Assembly: GCA_028282865.1 (NCBI GenBank)
Contig: JANQHA010000215.1
Location: forward strand, 1-15,462
DNA from: Oligoflexales bacterium
GTDB lineage: Bacteria; Bdellovibrionota_B; Oligoflexia; Oligoflexales; CACXFL01
DNA length: 15,462 bases
Direction: 5' to 3'
Made by a program: the position numbers and the translations under genes
In this document: piece after piece, positions 7,535-14,423 of the stretch
How positions within the stretch are numbered: the first letter of the stretch is position 1
Layout: every line of letters begins with the position of its first letter
The notes under the pieces: model-generated
The model's input: the letters and a program-made list of their open reading frames with translations, nothing else
Database searches by the model: none
Told to the model about the DNA's origin: nothing

Positions 7535-8455
7535 CTACCGACTTGAATCTCGGCGCTTCCACGAAACAATAACTTTACCTTTATCTCCAAAAGGACCGAC
7601 AAGATCGAGGTGGTTGACATCTAACATCTCAATTTTTCTGCGAAATACCCGGTGAAGTTTTTCGTCACCATAATTTTTAACTTTATGAACGACCGTTGCT
7701 CCATTTACTTCATAAGGCCCAGAGTAGAAAACCTTTTTCCCGGGTTGAGAAATACAATTGATAGAAACAGACATATAGTTTTGGAAGTATAAAATAGAAC
7801 CAAAGGAACCTTCACACCAAGGCTCAACGTTTCCGTTACCATCATCTAAGCTAAAACTCTTAAGATCCCAAACTCCGACAATATCCCTTGCTAGATCTCT
7901 ACCGCTTCTAATAGAAATGTTTCGGAATTCTATCTTGCCGGATGCCAACTGAAGTGCGATAGGTCCTTCCTTTAATCTGTCATCTAGCGTATCAACCGTC
8001 ACAACACCATTTAGTCTAACTGTCAGGTGACCAGCATGTGCGGAAATTTCATAGCTGTTCCATTTTTCTTCGGTATTGATTGAGAGCTTTGGTGAGGCAA
8101 GATTAACGATACCACCAGTGCGACCAGATGGATCAGGTCTATGATCAAAGATATTAACTTCGTAGCAACTAGAATCAGAAACTTCCTGAGGGTTCGAACA
8201 CCTAATAAAAACACCGCTATTGGTATTCTTTCCGGATCGAAACTCTAGCTTAAGTTCAAAATCACGATATAGTCTTTTTGAAACAAGAAAACCACTTCCA
8301 GAACTCGCTTCAATGATTCCGTTTGACTGTCGCCAATTTGCGTTACCTAGAGTGTTCCATCCGTTCAAGTCAGATGCCAGGCTAGACCCTATCAAGACCC
8401 CACTGAACAAAAATCCTAAAATCACATTGTTTAACCAAGATATTTTTTTACCCAT
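7535..8455 (-). CDS. Exported DUF1080 (3-keto-disaccharide hydrolase-like) and lipocalin-like fusion
   Basis: 306 aa; the ATG follows AAGGAGAG at 8 nt. A signal peptide ends S-L-A before Ser28. Residues 29-182 are a DUF1080/LamG-like jelly roll: D-L-N-G-W opening, F-E-L-K-L-E-F-R-S, N-S-G-V-F-I-R, Y-E-V-N-I-F-D, W-N-S-Y-E-I, V-R-L-N-G, G-P-I-A-L-Q and the closing F-R-N-I-S-I-R. In this family known members hydrolyse or bind 3-keto-glycosides and related glycans. Residues 190-301 resemble the lipocalin-like domain of PF13924: I-V-G-V-W-D-L start, an L-Y-F-Q-N-Y-M-S-V-S strand, F-Y-S-G-P-Y-E-V, and H-R-V-F-R-R followed by L-D-L-V. Likely periplasmic carbohydrate binding or processing. The substrate is not visible. 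Confidence 0.85.
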   Translation of the reverse strand: MGKKISWLNNVILGFLFSGVLIGSSLASDLNGWNTLGNANWRQSNGIIEASSGSGFLVSKRLYRDFELKLEFRSGKNTNSGVFIRCSNPQEVSDSSCYEVNIFDHRPDPSGRTGGIVNLASPKLSINTEEKWNSYEISAHAGHLTVRLNGVVTVDTLDDRLKEGPIALQLASGKIEFRNISIRSGRDLARDIVGVWDLKSFSLDDGNGNVEPWCEGSFGSILYFQNYMSVSINCISQPGKKVFYSGPYEVNGATVVHKVKNYGDEKLHRVFRRKIEMLDVNHLDLVGPFGDKGKVIVSWKRRDSSR

Positions 8456-8509
8456 TCTTCACTCTCCTTATTGAATTTTCAAAAAAATAGATCTCTTCAA
8501 TCAAGGGAA

Positions 8510-8538
8510 CTTATACAAATAAAATATAACGAAGTAAA
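8510..8538 (-). promoter_or_regulatory. Candidate promoter of the DUF1080 operon
   Basis: On the minus strand TTTACT (8538-8533, 4/6) and TATAAG (8515-8510, 5/6) are spaced by 17 nt. The predicted transcription start near 8503 lies about 48 nt before the ATG at 8455. The 127-nt gap from the transporter stop supports a separate promoter here. Confidence 0.45.
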
Positions 8539-8582
8539 AAAGTTGTTTTAGAAGATCATCATTCGGAAAAAAAGAATAACTA

Positions 8583-9530
8583 TCATGACGACTCGAGAGG
8601 AACGGTTTTAGATCCAGAGCATACTATAAACGCCCCGTAAACAATCAAAAGTAATGCAAAGATTGCCTTATGATCTAAAGCTTCATATTGAATTCCTAAC
8701 CAAGGAACTGCAAATGCCGCCGCGGCAATTAAAATATTTGTCGAAATGGGCGTCGTGCATGAGAACCCACTAACCTTTGAAGCCTCCCAAACTGTGAGGG
8801 CTTTACTAAAGCAAACAAATGCCAATAAGTTACTGGCAAAAATATATAAAAGCACTAGCCAATCAAAAAGCGCCAGATTCATTAGAGTATCTATCCCGGA
8901 AAAAGGACATAGCGCAAGTACGGCAACAACATAGATACCAAGGAGACATTCGGAAGTCTTAAACCTAGTTAAAAGCTGTTTATGAGTTAAGCCAAATAAA
9001 ACCCAACCTACTGCTGAGATGAGTACCAGACCTACACCTACGCCGTAGTTTGAGTTGTACTCTGGGACTTCAATCTGGTTTTGAAAGAATAGGTAAAATC
9101 CCGGGACTAAAACGAGGAGTCCGAACCACTGTCTTTTTGAGAAGGGTTCTTTAAAAACATAGATACTTGCCAATATAAACAATATTCGGGCCGACTGAAT
9201 ATATATTTGAGCGTTACCTGGAGACACATACCGAAAAGCCCAAGCAAATGAACCATAACTTATTGCCAGTCCAGCTCCAGCAATTACAAACAAACCGGCA
9301 TAGACTAAGTCAAATTTCAGGATTCGGGGAATTTTTTTGGTCCACGCAATGTAAAAGAACAAAAATATTAAAGCTGTTAGAAGCTTATAGAAAGCAACAG
9401 CACTAGGAGAAATTCGCTTTACAATAAGGCTCATTGCAATGGTTTGAGTTCCCCAAAAGACTGAACTTCCTAAACAATAGAGTAGGCCTAATTTCAAGTT
9501 CACTTCAGGCTTGTGTAACGTCATCGTCAT
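8583..9530 (-). CDS. EamA/DMT-family transporter (10 TM)
   Basis: 315 aa, the typical EamA length, with about ten hydrophobic segments arranged as two five-helix repeats. The first begins near residue 13 (G-L-L-Y-C-L-G-S-S-V-F-W-G) and the second near 164 (G-V-G-V-G-L-V-L-I-S-A-V-G-W). Characteristic features include A-F-Y-K-L-L in TM2, F-A-W-A-F-R-Y in TM3, and F-K-E-P-F between TM4 and TM5. Such inner-membrane proteins usually export amino acids, nucleotide derivatives or other small metabolites with proton antiport. Its ATG overlaps the stop of the LysR gene (ATGA), so translation is coupled and the regulator most likely controls this exporter. The substrate cannot be inferred. Confidence 0.9.
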   Translation of the reverse strand: MTMTLHKPEVNLKLGLLYCLGSSVFWGTQTIAMSLIVKRISPSAVAFYKLLTALIFLFFYIAWTKKIPRILKFDLVYAGLFVIAGAGLAISYGSFAWAFRYVSPGNAQIYIQSARILFILASIYVFKEPFSKRQWFGLLVLVPGFYLFFQNQIEVPEYNSNYGVGVGLVLISAVGWVLFGLTHKQLLTRFKTSECLLGIYVVAVLALCPFSGIDTLMNLALFDWLVLLYIFASNLLAFVCFSKALTVWEASKVSGFSCTTPISTNILIAAAAFAVPWLGIQYEALDHKAIFALLLIVYGAFIVCSGSKTVPLESS

Positions 9531-10426
9531 TTTGTTATTTTCTTGATTCGGTCCTTCGTGCCATCAATAAAAGTTCGAAGTACGGATGAATCTTCCACTG
9601 ATTTGTGCCGAAAGACTTCGATTGTATAAGGGGCATCCGATTTTCCGGGGAGAGGTAATTGGACTAGATCTTTTTTAAATTCATTCGAAAAAATATCTAG
9701 CATAAAAGTCCAATTATTGGAATGCCTCAAGTTTTCCAAAGCTACATAATCGTCGTCGAACCCAAAGTTAATCCTACCAAATGCGTTAGCCGCCTTTAGC
9801 ACTGGATGACCACGGCCAGAGATGACCTTTGAGCTAGCGATGTGCATAGTGCAAGGGTATTGGTGAAGTTTCGTGTATGCCTTATCGACTGGCTCATTAA
9901 GAATCGGGTGTTTTTTGCTAACCAAGATATTAGAGATACCTCGATACAATACCTGAGAATCTAGATCCGGATGCGGGGCTGGGCTAAACCCAATTCCAAA
10001 ATCAATTTTTCCATTTAAAGTGTCTTCAACCAAGTTCCATGTAGGCGACGAACAGACATCTACGCTTAAGTTTTTGTGTTTTTCGATCATTTTTGTCCAA
10101 ACAGGTGCCACCACTTTTCGGGCTAAGTACGTGCTTGCCCCAACCCGGTAGTGGCCCTTAAGCTGACTTGAATCGCCTTTTAGGGCTTCACCAAATCTGT
10201 CAGCTTGAGCCAAAAGTTTTTCGGCCATTTCAAGAAAATGCGCTCCTTCCGCTGAAATCTTCATCTTCTTTTTCTCGCGTGAAAAAAAAGTACAATCGAA
10301 TTCTTCTTCTAGGGAGCGAATCGCGGAACTAACTACACTTGCGCTGATGGGGATTGACTTGGCCCCTTTACCAACATTCTCATATTTTGCGGCAGCTACA
10401 AAGTAGCGTAGTTGATCTAAAGTCAT
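9527..10426 (-). CDS. LysR-family transcriptional regulator
   Basis: 299 aa, the usual LTTR length. Residues 1-60 form the winged HTH: M-T-L-D-Q-L-R-Y-F-V-A-A-A, then a recognition region I-S-A-S-V-V-S-S-A-I-R-S-L-E-E-E-F, then the wing C-T-F-F-S-R-E-K-K-K-M. A linker helix follows, and from about residue 90 a periplasmic-binding-protein-like effector domain (Y-R-V-G-A-S-T-Y-L; G-K-I-D-F-G-I-G-F-S). One departure from the family is the strongly basic K-K-K-M-K wing where R-x-x-x-x-x-L-T is common. It lies upstream of, and overlaps, the EamA gene rather than diverging from it, so operon autoregulation through the palindrome at 10457-10469 is likely. Confidence 0.93.
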   Translation of the reverse strand: MTLDQLRYFVAAAKYENVGKGAKSIPISASVVSSAIRSLEEEFDCTFFSREKKKMKISAEGAHFLEMAEKLLAQADRFGEALKGDSSQLKGHYRVGASTYLARKVVAPVWTKMIEKHKNLSVDVCSSPTWNLVEDTLNGKIDFGIGFSPAPHPDLDSQVLYRGISNILVSKKHPILNEPVDKAYTKLHQYPCTMHIASSKVISGRGHPVLKAANAFGRINFGFDDDYVALENLRHSNNWTFMLDIFSNEFKKDLVQLPLPGKSDAPYTIEVFRHKSVEDSSVLRTFIDGTKDRIKKITK

Positions 10427-10447
10427 AAACCACTAATTTTAAAGAAC

Positions 10448-10469
10448 TTTATATGATCTGAAAATCAGA
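10448..10469 (-). promoter_or_regulatory. LTTR-box-like palindrome next to a -10 element
   Basis: TCTGA-AAA-TCAGA at 10457-10469 is a perfect 5-bp dyad that also fits the T-N11-A rule of LysR-type binding sites. On the minus strand it is followed after 3 nt by TATAAA (10453-10448), a good -10 hexamer, 22 nt before the LysR ATG. Binding would cover the -10/-35 spacer, which predicts autorepression. Site and promoter are inferred from pattern alone. Confidence 0.45.
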
Positions 10470-10620
10470 CCGATAAATACAAATTTGTTCGTTTTTTTAT
10501 TACTACAATTAGTACGTGAGTTGCAAGTCCTCATGAAAAGTCATACTGCCCCCAGTTAACTAAAGGCATCATAAAGATTCAGGACTATAGATAAACGTTT
10601 CACTTAAAAGGCTGAAAGAC

Positions 10621-10926
10621 TTAATCTAACCACATCTCACCAGTCTTAATGATATGTTCTCGAAAATCTGAGTCTACGTTGTTCATATCAACTATATCGA
10701 TCTTATAGGGAATTTCTGATTCAGCAAAAATCTCGTTTAACGCTGCCAGTTTGCCAAGATCAATCACGCCGCCACTATCTATACCAAGATCTAGGTCTGA
10801 ATACCTGTGGGCATCTCCTCTCACCCTAGATCCAAATGCATAGACTTTACATCCTGGTAAGTGGACTCTAAGCTGCTTTAATAAAAACTCTCGATATGGA
10901 CCTTCTACCTGGTCAGCCAAGCACAT
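10621..10926 (-). CDS. MNT-domain nucleotidyltransferase (antitoxin of HEPN-MNT pair)
   Basis: 101 aa, the usual size of minimal nucleotidyltransferases (HI0073/MntA type). The catalytic signature is complete: G32-S33-x10-D44-L-D46, with the third metal ligand in K-I-D77-I-V-D. In MntA-type antitoxins this domain transfers AMP onto a tyrosine of the partner HEPN toxin and so silences it. The gene overlaps the HEPN gene by 14 nt. GGAG lies only 1 nt before the ATG, so a TTG two codons later (7-nt spacing) may be the real start. HI0073-type proteins were first described as nucleotidyltransferases with a separate substrate-binding subunit, an alternative reading to antitoxin. Confidence 0.9.
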   Translation of the reverse strand: MCLADQVEGPYREFLLKQLRVHLPGCKVYAFGSRVRGDAHRYSDLDLGIDSGGVIDLGKLAALNEIFAESEIPYKIDIVDMNNVDSDFREHIIKTGEMWLD

Positions 10927-11320
10927 TCTCCAGCCTAGTTATGAGCTCATGACATTTTAAAGCAAAGTCTTTGGCCGTCTCAAAAACCTGCTTTGCAACT
11001 GGTTCGCTATAAATATGTGAAGTCATATTACGAGCTTGGTGATAACCAAACCAAGTTTCGACTTGATCAACCAGCCCATGCCTACCCGCTTCTCTAAAGA
11101 GGTTCTTTACGTTGTCTTCCCTTAGGTTATTGTTGAACTCGAAATACTTTTTTAAAGTTTTCCAGCTCAACTCAAACGTATATTCAAACCTTTGAATGAT
11201 GGCATCACGAGTAAGGTCGTCACGGTGCTTAGATATAGCGTCTTCCAGTGAGTGAAGCGCCTGCTTGAGAGGTTTTAAGGAAAAATCTTCTTGTTTAATA
11301 GGCATACCGAACTTTCGCAT
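10913..11320 (-). CDS. HEPN-domain protein, HI0074 family (toxin / NTase substrate-binding subunit)
   Basis: 135 aa, all helical. Family hallmarks: Q-R-F-E-Y-T-F-E-L-S-W-K-T-L-K-K-Y (43-59), G-L-V-D (82-85), W-F-G-Y-H-Q-A-R-N (90-98), and the HEPN RNase motif R97-x4-H102 followed by I-Y104. This gives the R-x4-H-x-Y form, in which the tyrosine is the AMPylation target in type VII toxin-antitoxin systems. HEPN toxins of this class cut tRNA or mRNA. A second ATG at codon 6 (11305) is an alternative start, and neither has a strong ribosome site. The first start lies 14 nt after the end of the tRNA-Asp gene on the same strand, so there is hardly room for a separate promoter. Confidence 0.9.
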   Translation of the reverse strand: MRKFGMPIKQEDFSLKPLKQALHSLEDAISKHRDDLTRDAIIQRFEYTFELSWKTLKKYFEFNNNLREDNVKNLFREAGRHGLVDQVETWFGYHQARNMTSHIYSEPVAKQVFETAKDFALKCHELITRLENVLG

Positions 11321-11334
11321 GCCGGTAAAAAGAG

Positions 11335-11408
<74 letters not shown>

Positions 11409-11430
11409 GCACCAAACTTATATCGGCCAT

Positions 11431-11470
11431 AACTCCGGCTAATTAGACTGGCGTTACAACCACCATCATT
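11431..11470 (-). pseudogene. Decayed tRNA-like fragment upstream of tRNA-Asp
   Basis: Shifting the tRNA by exactly 70 bp aligns 11361-11400 (D and anticodon arms) with 11431-11470 without gaps, 26 of 40 positions identical by eye. This includes the blocks CTCCGGC (11363/11433) and GGCGTTAxAACCA (11380/11450). The acceptor and T arms do not match. The anticodon loop would read CTAATTA and one stem pair is broken, so it is not functional. Confidence 0.45.
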
Positions 11471-11570
11471 TGTAGGAAATCTGGCGCGAAGTTACAAGAC
11501 AAAAACTTATGGAAAGTTAGGGGTTTAAGTCTATACAGGTCTAGAGTGTATATTTCTTATTATTATCAGT

Positions 11571-11753
11571 ATGTTACAATTTAAAAAATGCATAGACGGC
11601 TATTATTTAGGCAGTTTTCTTTATCAGTTTAGCCTGCTGACTGCACAAGTCACCTTAGCCCGCTGGCGCACTGAGCACATCCTAGAGATAGAAATTCTAC
11701 AGGTTCGCTGCTATGGTCATGAAGATCTAAATAAGTTCATGGGGTTTTTATGA
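11571..11753 (+). CDS. Possible small upstream ORF (60 codons)
   Basis: The ORF starts at ATG 11571 without a ribosome binding site and its TGA overlaps the next gene's ATG (ATGA), which is the only sign that it may be translated and coupled. The product has mixed composition, two cysteines and no recognisable motif or signal peptide. It may be a leader peptide for the following gene or a chance frame. Confidence 0.25.
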   Translation: MLQFKKCIDGYYLGSFLYQFSLLTAQVTLARWRTEHILEIEILQVRCYGHEDLNKFMGFL

Positions 11754-12217
11754 ATAAGCTACTAGTCACCTTTCTTGCGTTAAGTATCTTTACTCTTGAA
11801 AATGCCTACAGCATTACAGTCACCTTCGAAGCCCCCTGCTCAGATAAGGCTTGGTTTTCGGCTACGTTAGATGCCGACTCAGGACAAACAGTTGGAGATC
11901 TCACCCTAAAAGCGCTCAAGCAAAGCGGATTAGCATTCGTCGGGTCTGCAGCTGGTATCAACTCTATAAACGGCACTGTGACGGGCCTAGAGGCTTCGGA
12001 AGTCATTAGTGATATAGAGATGCGAGCTTATGGCTGGTGCTATACTGTTGACTTAGTAGAGCCGACCTTGCTACCAAATCAGTTTAAAATCAAAACCGGC
12101 ACTGAAAAGATTCACTGGTTTTTTGCTTACTCCCACTATTTTAACGGTAAATGGCTAGATATGTGTATCCCAGTTTCAGACAGGATGCCTGATTTTATTT
12201 GTGAAAAGACTAAATAA
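11750..12217 (+). CDS. Exported DUF4430-like protein
   Basis: 155 aa with a signal peptide (M-N-K-L-L-V-T-F-L-A-L-S-I-F core, cleavage near residues 19-21). The mature part resembles the DUF4430 beta-grasp-like domain related to the cobalamin-binding intrinsic factor C-terminal domain. It has a first strand T-V-T-F-E-A, a helix T-V-G-D-L-T-L-K-A-L-K-Q-S-G, a strand pair around G-S-A-A-G-I-N-S-I-N-G, then the signature A-Y-G-W-C-Y-T-V (93-100) and I-H-W-F-F-A-Y (121-127). Cysteines at 30, 97, 139 and 151 suggest disulfides. Some relatives bind ligands or act at the cell surface, but the function here is unknown. A weak GGGG precedes the ATG. Its stop directly abuts the next start (TAAATG). Confidence 0.65.
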   Translation: MNKLLVTFLALSIFTLENAYSITVTFEAPCSDKAWFSATLDADSGQTVGDLTLKALKQSGLAFVGSAAGINSINGTVTGLEASEVISDIEMRAYGWCYTVDLVEPTLLPNQFKIKTGTEKIHWFFAYSHYFNGKWLDMCIPVSDRMPDFICEKTK

Positions 12218-12805
12218 ATGTCTCTGCTAGATGAGGTTAAATCCTGTCAGCACTGTGTTAGCTCACTACCACTGCCACCCCGGCCAGTATTAAACTTCTC
12301 AACAGCATCTAAGGTACTAGTCGTTGGTCAGGCCCCGGGAATTATTGTTCACAATACCGGTATACCCTGGAATGACAAAAGCGGTGAGCGACTAAGAGAT
12401 TGGCTAGGAGTTTCTCCTGAAGAGTTTTATGACGTAAAAAAATTTGCAATTGTTCCGATGGGGTTTTGCTATCCTGGTAAAGGAAAAAGTGGCGATCTAC
12501 CACCTCGAAAAGAGTGCTCCCAGCTATGGATGAAGCGGATATTAAATAAGCTCGAAAAGGTTCAGCTAACCTTGCTAATAGGCCAATATGCACAGCAATA
12601 CTTTCTGCATGATAAAAGAAAAAAAACCTTAACTGATACTGTCAAGAACTGGGAGGAGTACTGGCCCAAATATGTAGTGCTACCCCACCCATCCCCGAGA
12701 AACAACATCTGGTTAAAGAAAAACCCTTGGTTCGAAGATATGGTCATTCCCAAAATAAAAAATAAAATTAAGACTCTACAGACCTCAAACCAGCCTATAA
12801 GTTAA
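12218..12805 (+). CDS. Uracil-DNA glycosylase superfamily protein with Fe-S-like cysteines
   Basis: 195 aa, cytoplasmic. UDG-fold motifs: V-V-G-Q-A-P-G at 35-41 (motif 1), followed by T-G-I-P-W-N-D-K-S-G-E-R-L-R-D-W-L (47-63), and the DNA-intercalation motif H157-P-S-P-R-N at 157-162. Cysteines C10-x2-C13 at the N terminus, C84 (G-F-C-Y-P-G) and C100 (R-K-E-C) have the order and spacing of the [4Fe-4S] ligands of family 4 glycosylases. The likely role is removal of uracil or another damaged base. The catalytic Asp/Glu of family 4 motif 1 is not evident (Gln38 and His45 lie nearby), so specificity is open. The gene starts immediately after the exported-protein stop (TAAATG), an odd partner that may only reflect operon packing. 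Confidence 0.85.
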   Translation: MSLLDEVKSCQHCVSSLPLPPRPVLNFSTASKVLVVGQAPGIIVHNTGIPWNDKSGERLRDWLGVSPEEFYDVKKFAIVPMGFCYPGKGKSGDLPPRKECSQLWMKRILNKLEKVQLTLLIGQYAQQYFLHDKRKKTLTDTVKNWEEYWPKYVVLPHPSPRNNIWLKKNPWFEDMVIPKIKNKIKTLQTSNQPIS

Positions 12806-12917
12806 GTCCATTGTAAAGAATTTTAACCACCATAAAGCTCTGGTTATAACAGACATTTTCTCTGATTATTATGAAAAATAATAAACGTCGTAGTAAATAT
12901 TTTTAGTTTTACCCCTA

Positions 12918-12934
12918 AACTCCGTAACGGAGTT
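12918..12934 (+). repeat. Inverted repeat upstream of the histidine kinase
   Basis: AACTCCG-TAA-CGGAGTT: a perfect 7-bp dyad with a 3-nt centre, 35 nt before the kinase ATG. No T-tract follows, so it is a poor terminator. It could be an operator or a 5'-UTR hairpin. Confidence 0.5.
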
Positions 12935-12969
12935 CAAGGCAAATATTTGTTCAAAAAAAGGTGATATCA

Positions 12970-14163
12970 ATGTCAGGTGATTCCCAGATCGGTTATCAAA
13001 AACTTTTAGGAATTTTTGATGTCTTACGAGGTCAGGCAAATAACTTAAGTTTGGATGATCTTCTTGAGACAATATTTCAAAAAGTAGTCGAGCTAATTCA
13101 ATGCGAGCGTGCCACCATATTCTTAGTAGATAAGGAAACTAGTGAAATCTACTCTAGACTAACATCAGATGGCAAAGAAGAGATCCGGTTCCCATATGGT
13201 CAAGGCATAGCAGGCGAGGCAATCGAGCAAAAGACCTCTATAATATCAGCATCCCCATATGACGACCCTCGTTTTAACAGCAATATTGACAAAGCTACGG
13301 GCTACGTAACTAGAAATATATTGTGTGTTCCGTTGCTGAATCACACCAATGAAGCAATAGGCTGTATTCAAGCAATTAATAAGAAAAACAGAAGCTTTCA
13401 GAAGTCTGACACTGAACTTCTCGAGGTCCTAGGAAAGATAGCGGCTAACGAGCTAGAGTTTGCAATGACCGCAATTAAAAAGAAAATGTCAGACATTGGC
13501 CAAATGACTAGTGGGCTTATTCACGACTTTAAGGCCCCAATGACTATCATAATGAACGCTACCTACCACCTAAAAAAAGAATCTATAGATGTAGAAAAGA
13601 GAGTTAAGTATTCAAACATCATTGATAGTCAGATCGATCGCTGCGTGAATATGATTAAAGACGTGCTGAGTTATGTTAGCGGTGATAGCGAAATATCACA
13701 GTTAGATACTACGATCGCAGATTTCATGACAACCATTAAAGAAAACTGTCAGCCAATCGTTGCCGACAAAGATATCGAAATTTCATATGATATTCAAACA
13801 GCTCCTGGAGATATGATTCATATCGATCATCAGAAGATGATGCGAGTTTTCCATAACCTGATCAACAACTCCATAGAAGCTATGAAAGATAGTGGTAAGA
13901 TCTGTATCGGGTTTAAAAAAATAGATCAGTTTTATGAAGCATGGGTAGAAGACACAGGTCCCGGTATTCCAGAGGATAAGCACAAGAGTATTTTCCAGCC
14001 ATTTCAGACCTTTGGTAAGAAAGGTGGAACCGGGCTTGGCCTATCATTAGTTACAGAATTTTGTGAGCTTAATGGCATTGAAATCAGCGTTGATGGTGCT
14101 TACAAAGAAGGAGCTAGGTTTGTGATGCATATCCCTGTGCCCTCTCAGAAAAAGAGTGCCTAG
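12970..14163 (+). CDS. Soluble GAF-domain sensor histidine kinase
   Basis: 397 aa from ATG 12970. The GTG at 12961 is part of the ribosome binding site AAGGTGAT (12958-12965), a close complement to the 16S tail, so I reject the longer start. A GAF domain spans about 15-165 (E-R-A-T-I-F-L-V-D; G-Q-G-I-A-G-E; N-I-L-C-V-P-L; A-I-N-K-K-N). The HisKA helix follows with phospho-acceptor H185 in G-L-I-H-D-F-K-A-P-M-T. The ATPase domain has an N box (H-N-L-I-N-N-S-I-E-A-M), G1 D328-T-G-P-G, F box F-Q-P-F and G2 G-G-T-G-L-G-L-S. There is no transmembrane helix, receiver domain or adjacent response regulator, so it is an orphan cytosolic kinase sensing a small ligand or redox cue through GAF. Confidence 0.95.
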   Translation: MSGDSQIGYQKLLGIFDVLRGQANNLSLDDLLETIFQKVVELIQCERATIFLVDKETSEIYSRLTSDGKEEIRFPYGQGIAGEAIEQKTSIISASPYDDPRFNSNIDKATGYVTRNILCVPLLNHTNEAIGCIQAINKKNRSFQKSDTELLEVLGKIAANELEFAMTAIKKKMSDIGQMTSGLIHDFKAPMTIIMNATYHLKKESIDVEKRVKYSNIIDSQIDRCVNMIKDVLSYVSGDSEISQLDTTIADFMTTIKENCQPIVADKDIEISYDIQTAPGDMIHIDHQKMMRVFHNLINNSIEAMKDSGKICIGFKKIDQFYEAWVEDTGPGIPEDKHKSIFQPFQTFGKKGGTGLGLSLVTEFCELNGIEISVDGAYKEGARFVMHIPVPSQKKSA

Positions 14164-14211
14164 AATGCTGGTCACCCCCAGAGAATATCAGTGAGTTTGG
14201 GGGATCTCTAG
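14160..14211 (+). repeat. Long imperfect stem-loop at the 3' end of the kinase gene
   Basis: CTAGA (14160-14164, including the stop codon) pairs with TCTAG (14207-14211), and CCCCCA (14175-14180) with TGGGGG (14198-14203), giving a two-step hairpin. It lacks a U-tract, so it may protect the mRNA 3' end rather than terminate. Confidence 0.35.
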
Positions 14212-14264
14212 CAATAGCGCGGGATACCCTACGCAGTTACGCTACTAAGAATGATGTACCAGAA

Positions 14265-14302
14265 TAAAAAAATCCCCAAAAAAACATCCTGTCTTTTTGG
14301 GA
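14265..14302 (-). terminator. Rho-independent terminator (minus strand)
   Basis: Read on the minus strand: CCCAAAAA (14301-14294), an 11-nt loop, TTTTTGGG (14282-14275), then GA and seven Ts (14272-14266). It lies about 120 nt past the stop of the outer-membrane protein gene and would end that transcript before it runs into the kinase gene. Confidence 0.8.
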
Positions 14303-14368
14303 ACTATACCCACAGTATACTATATTCAACAACCGTTAGAACTTACATACACCAGAGTTCGCATCAAG

Positions 14369-14392
14369 AAGAGCCCTCTTTCAAGGGCTCTT
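14369..14392 (-). terminator. Perfect GC-rich hairpin after the porin gene
   Basis: AAGAGCCCT and AGGGCTCTT pair over 9 bp around a 6-nt loop, 32 nt after the porin stop. The tract after it on the minus strand is only CTTG, and on the plus strand TTTAAAG. It is either an RNA-stabilising 3' hairpin or a weak, possibly bidirectional, terminator that backs up the stronger one at 14265-14302. Confidence 0.6.
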
Positions 14393-14423
14393 TAAAGTAT
14401 ACTGAATTAGGCCTTCTTCTTTA

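Noticed and set aside
7371..8474. Plus-strand and out-of-phase ORFs across the two exported-protein genes
   Set aside because: They lie antisense to or in other frames of genes with signal peptides and, for one, recognisable domains; no ribosome sites or motifs.
10590..10620. TTTCA/TGAAA dyad after the MNT gene as terminator
   Set aside because: 5-bp A/T-rich stem without a U-tract; not convincing.
12820..12850. AACCA/TGGTT inverted repeat after the glycosylase gene as terminator
   Set aside because: Only 5 bp with a loop of more than 10 nt and no following T-tract.
12961..12969. GTG start for the histidine kinase
   Set aside because: This GTG is part of the AAGGTGAT ribosome binding site that serves the ATG at 12970.
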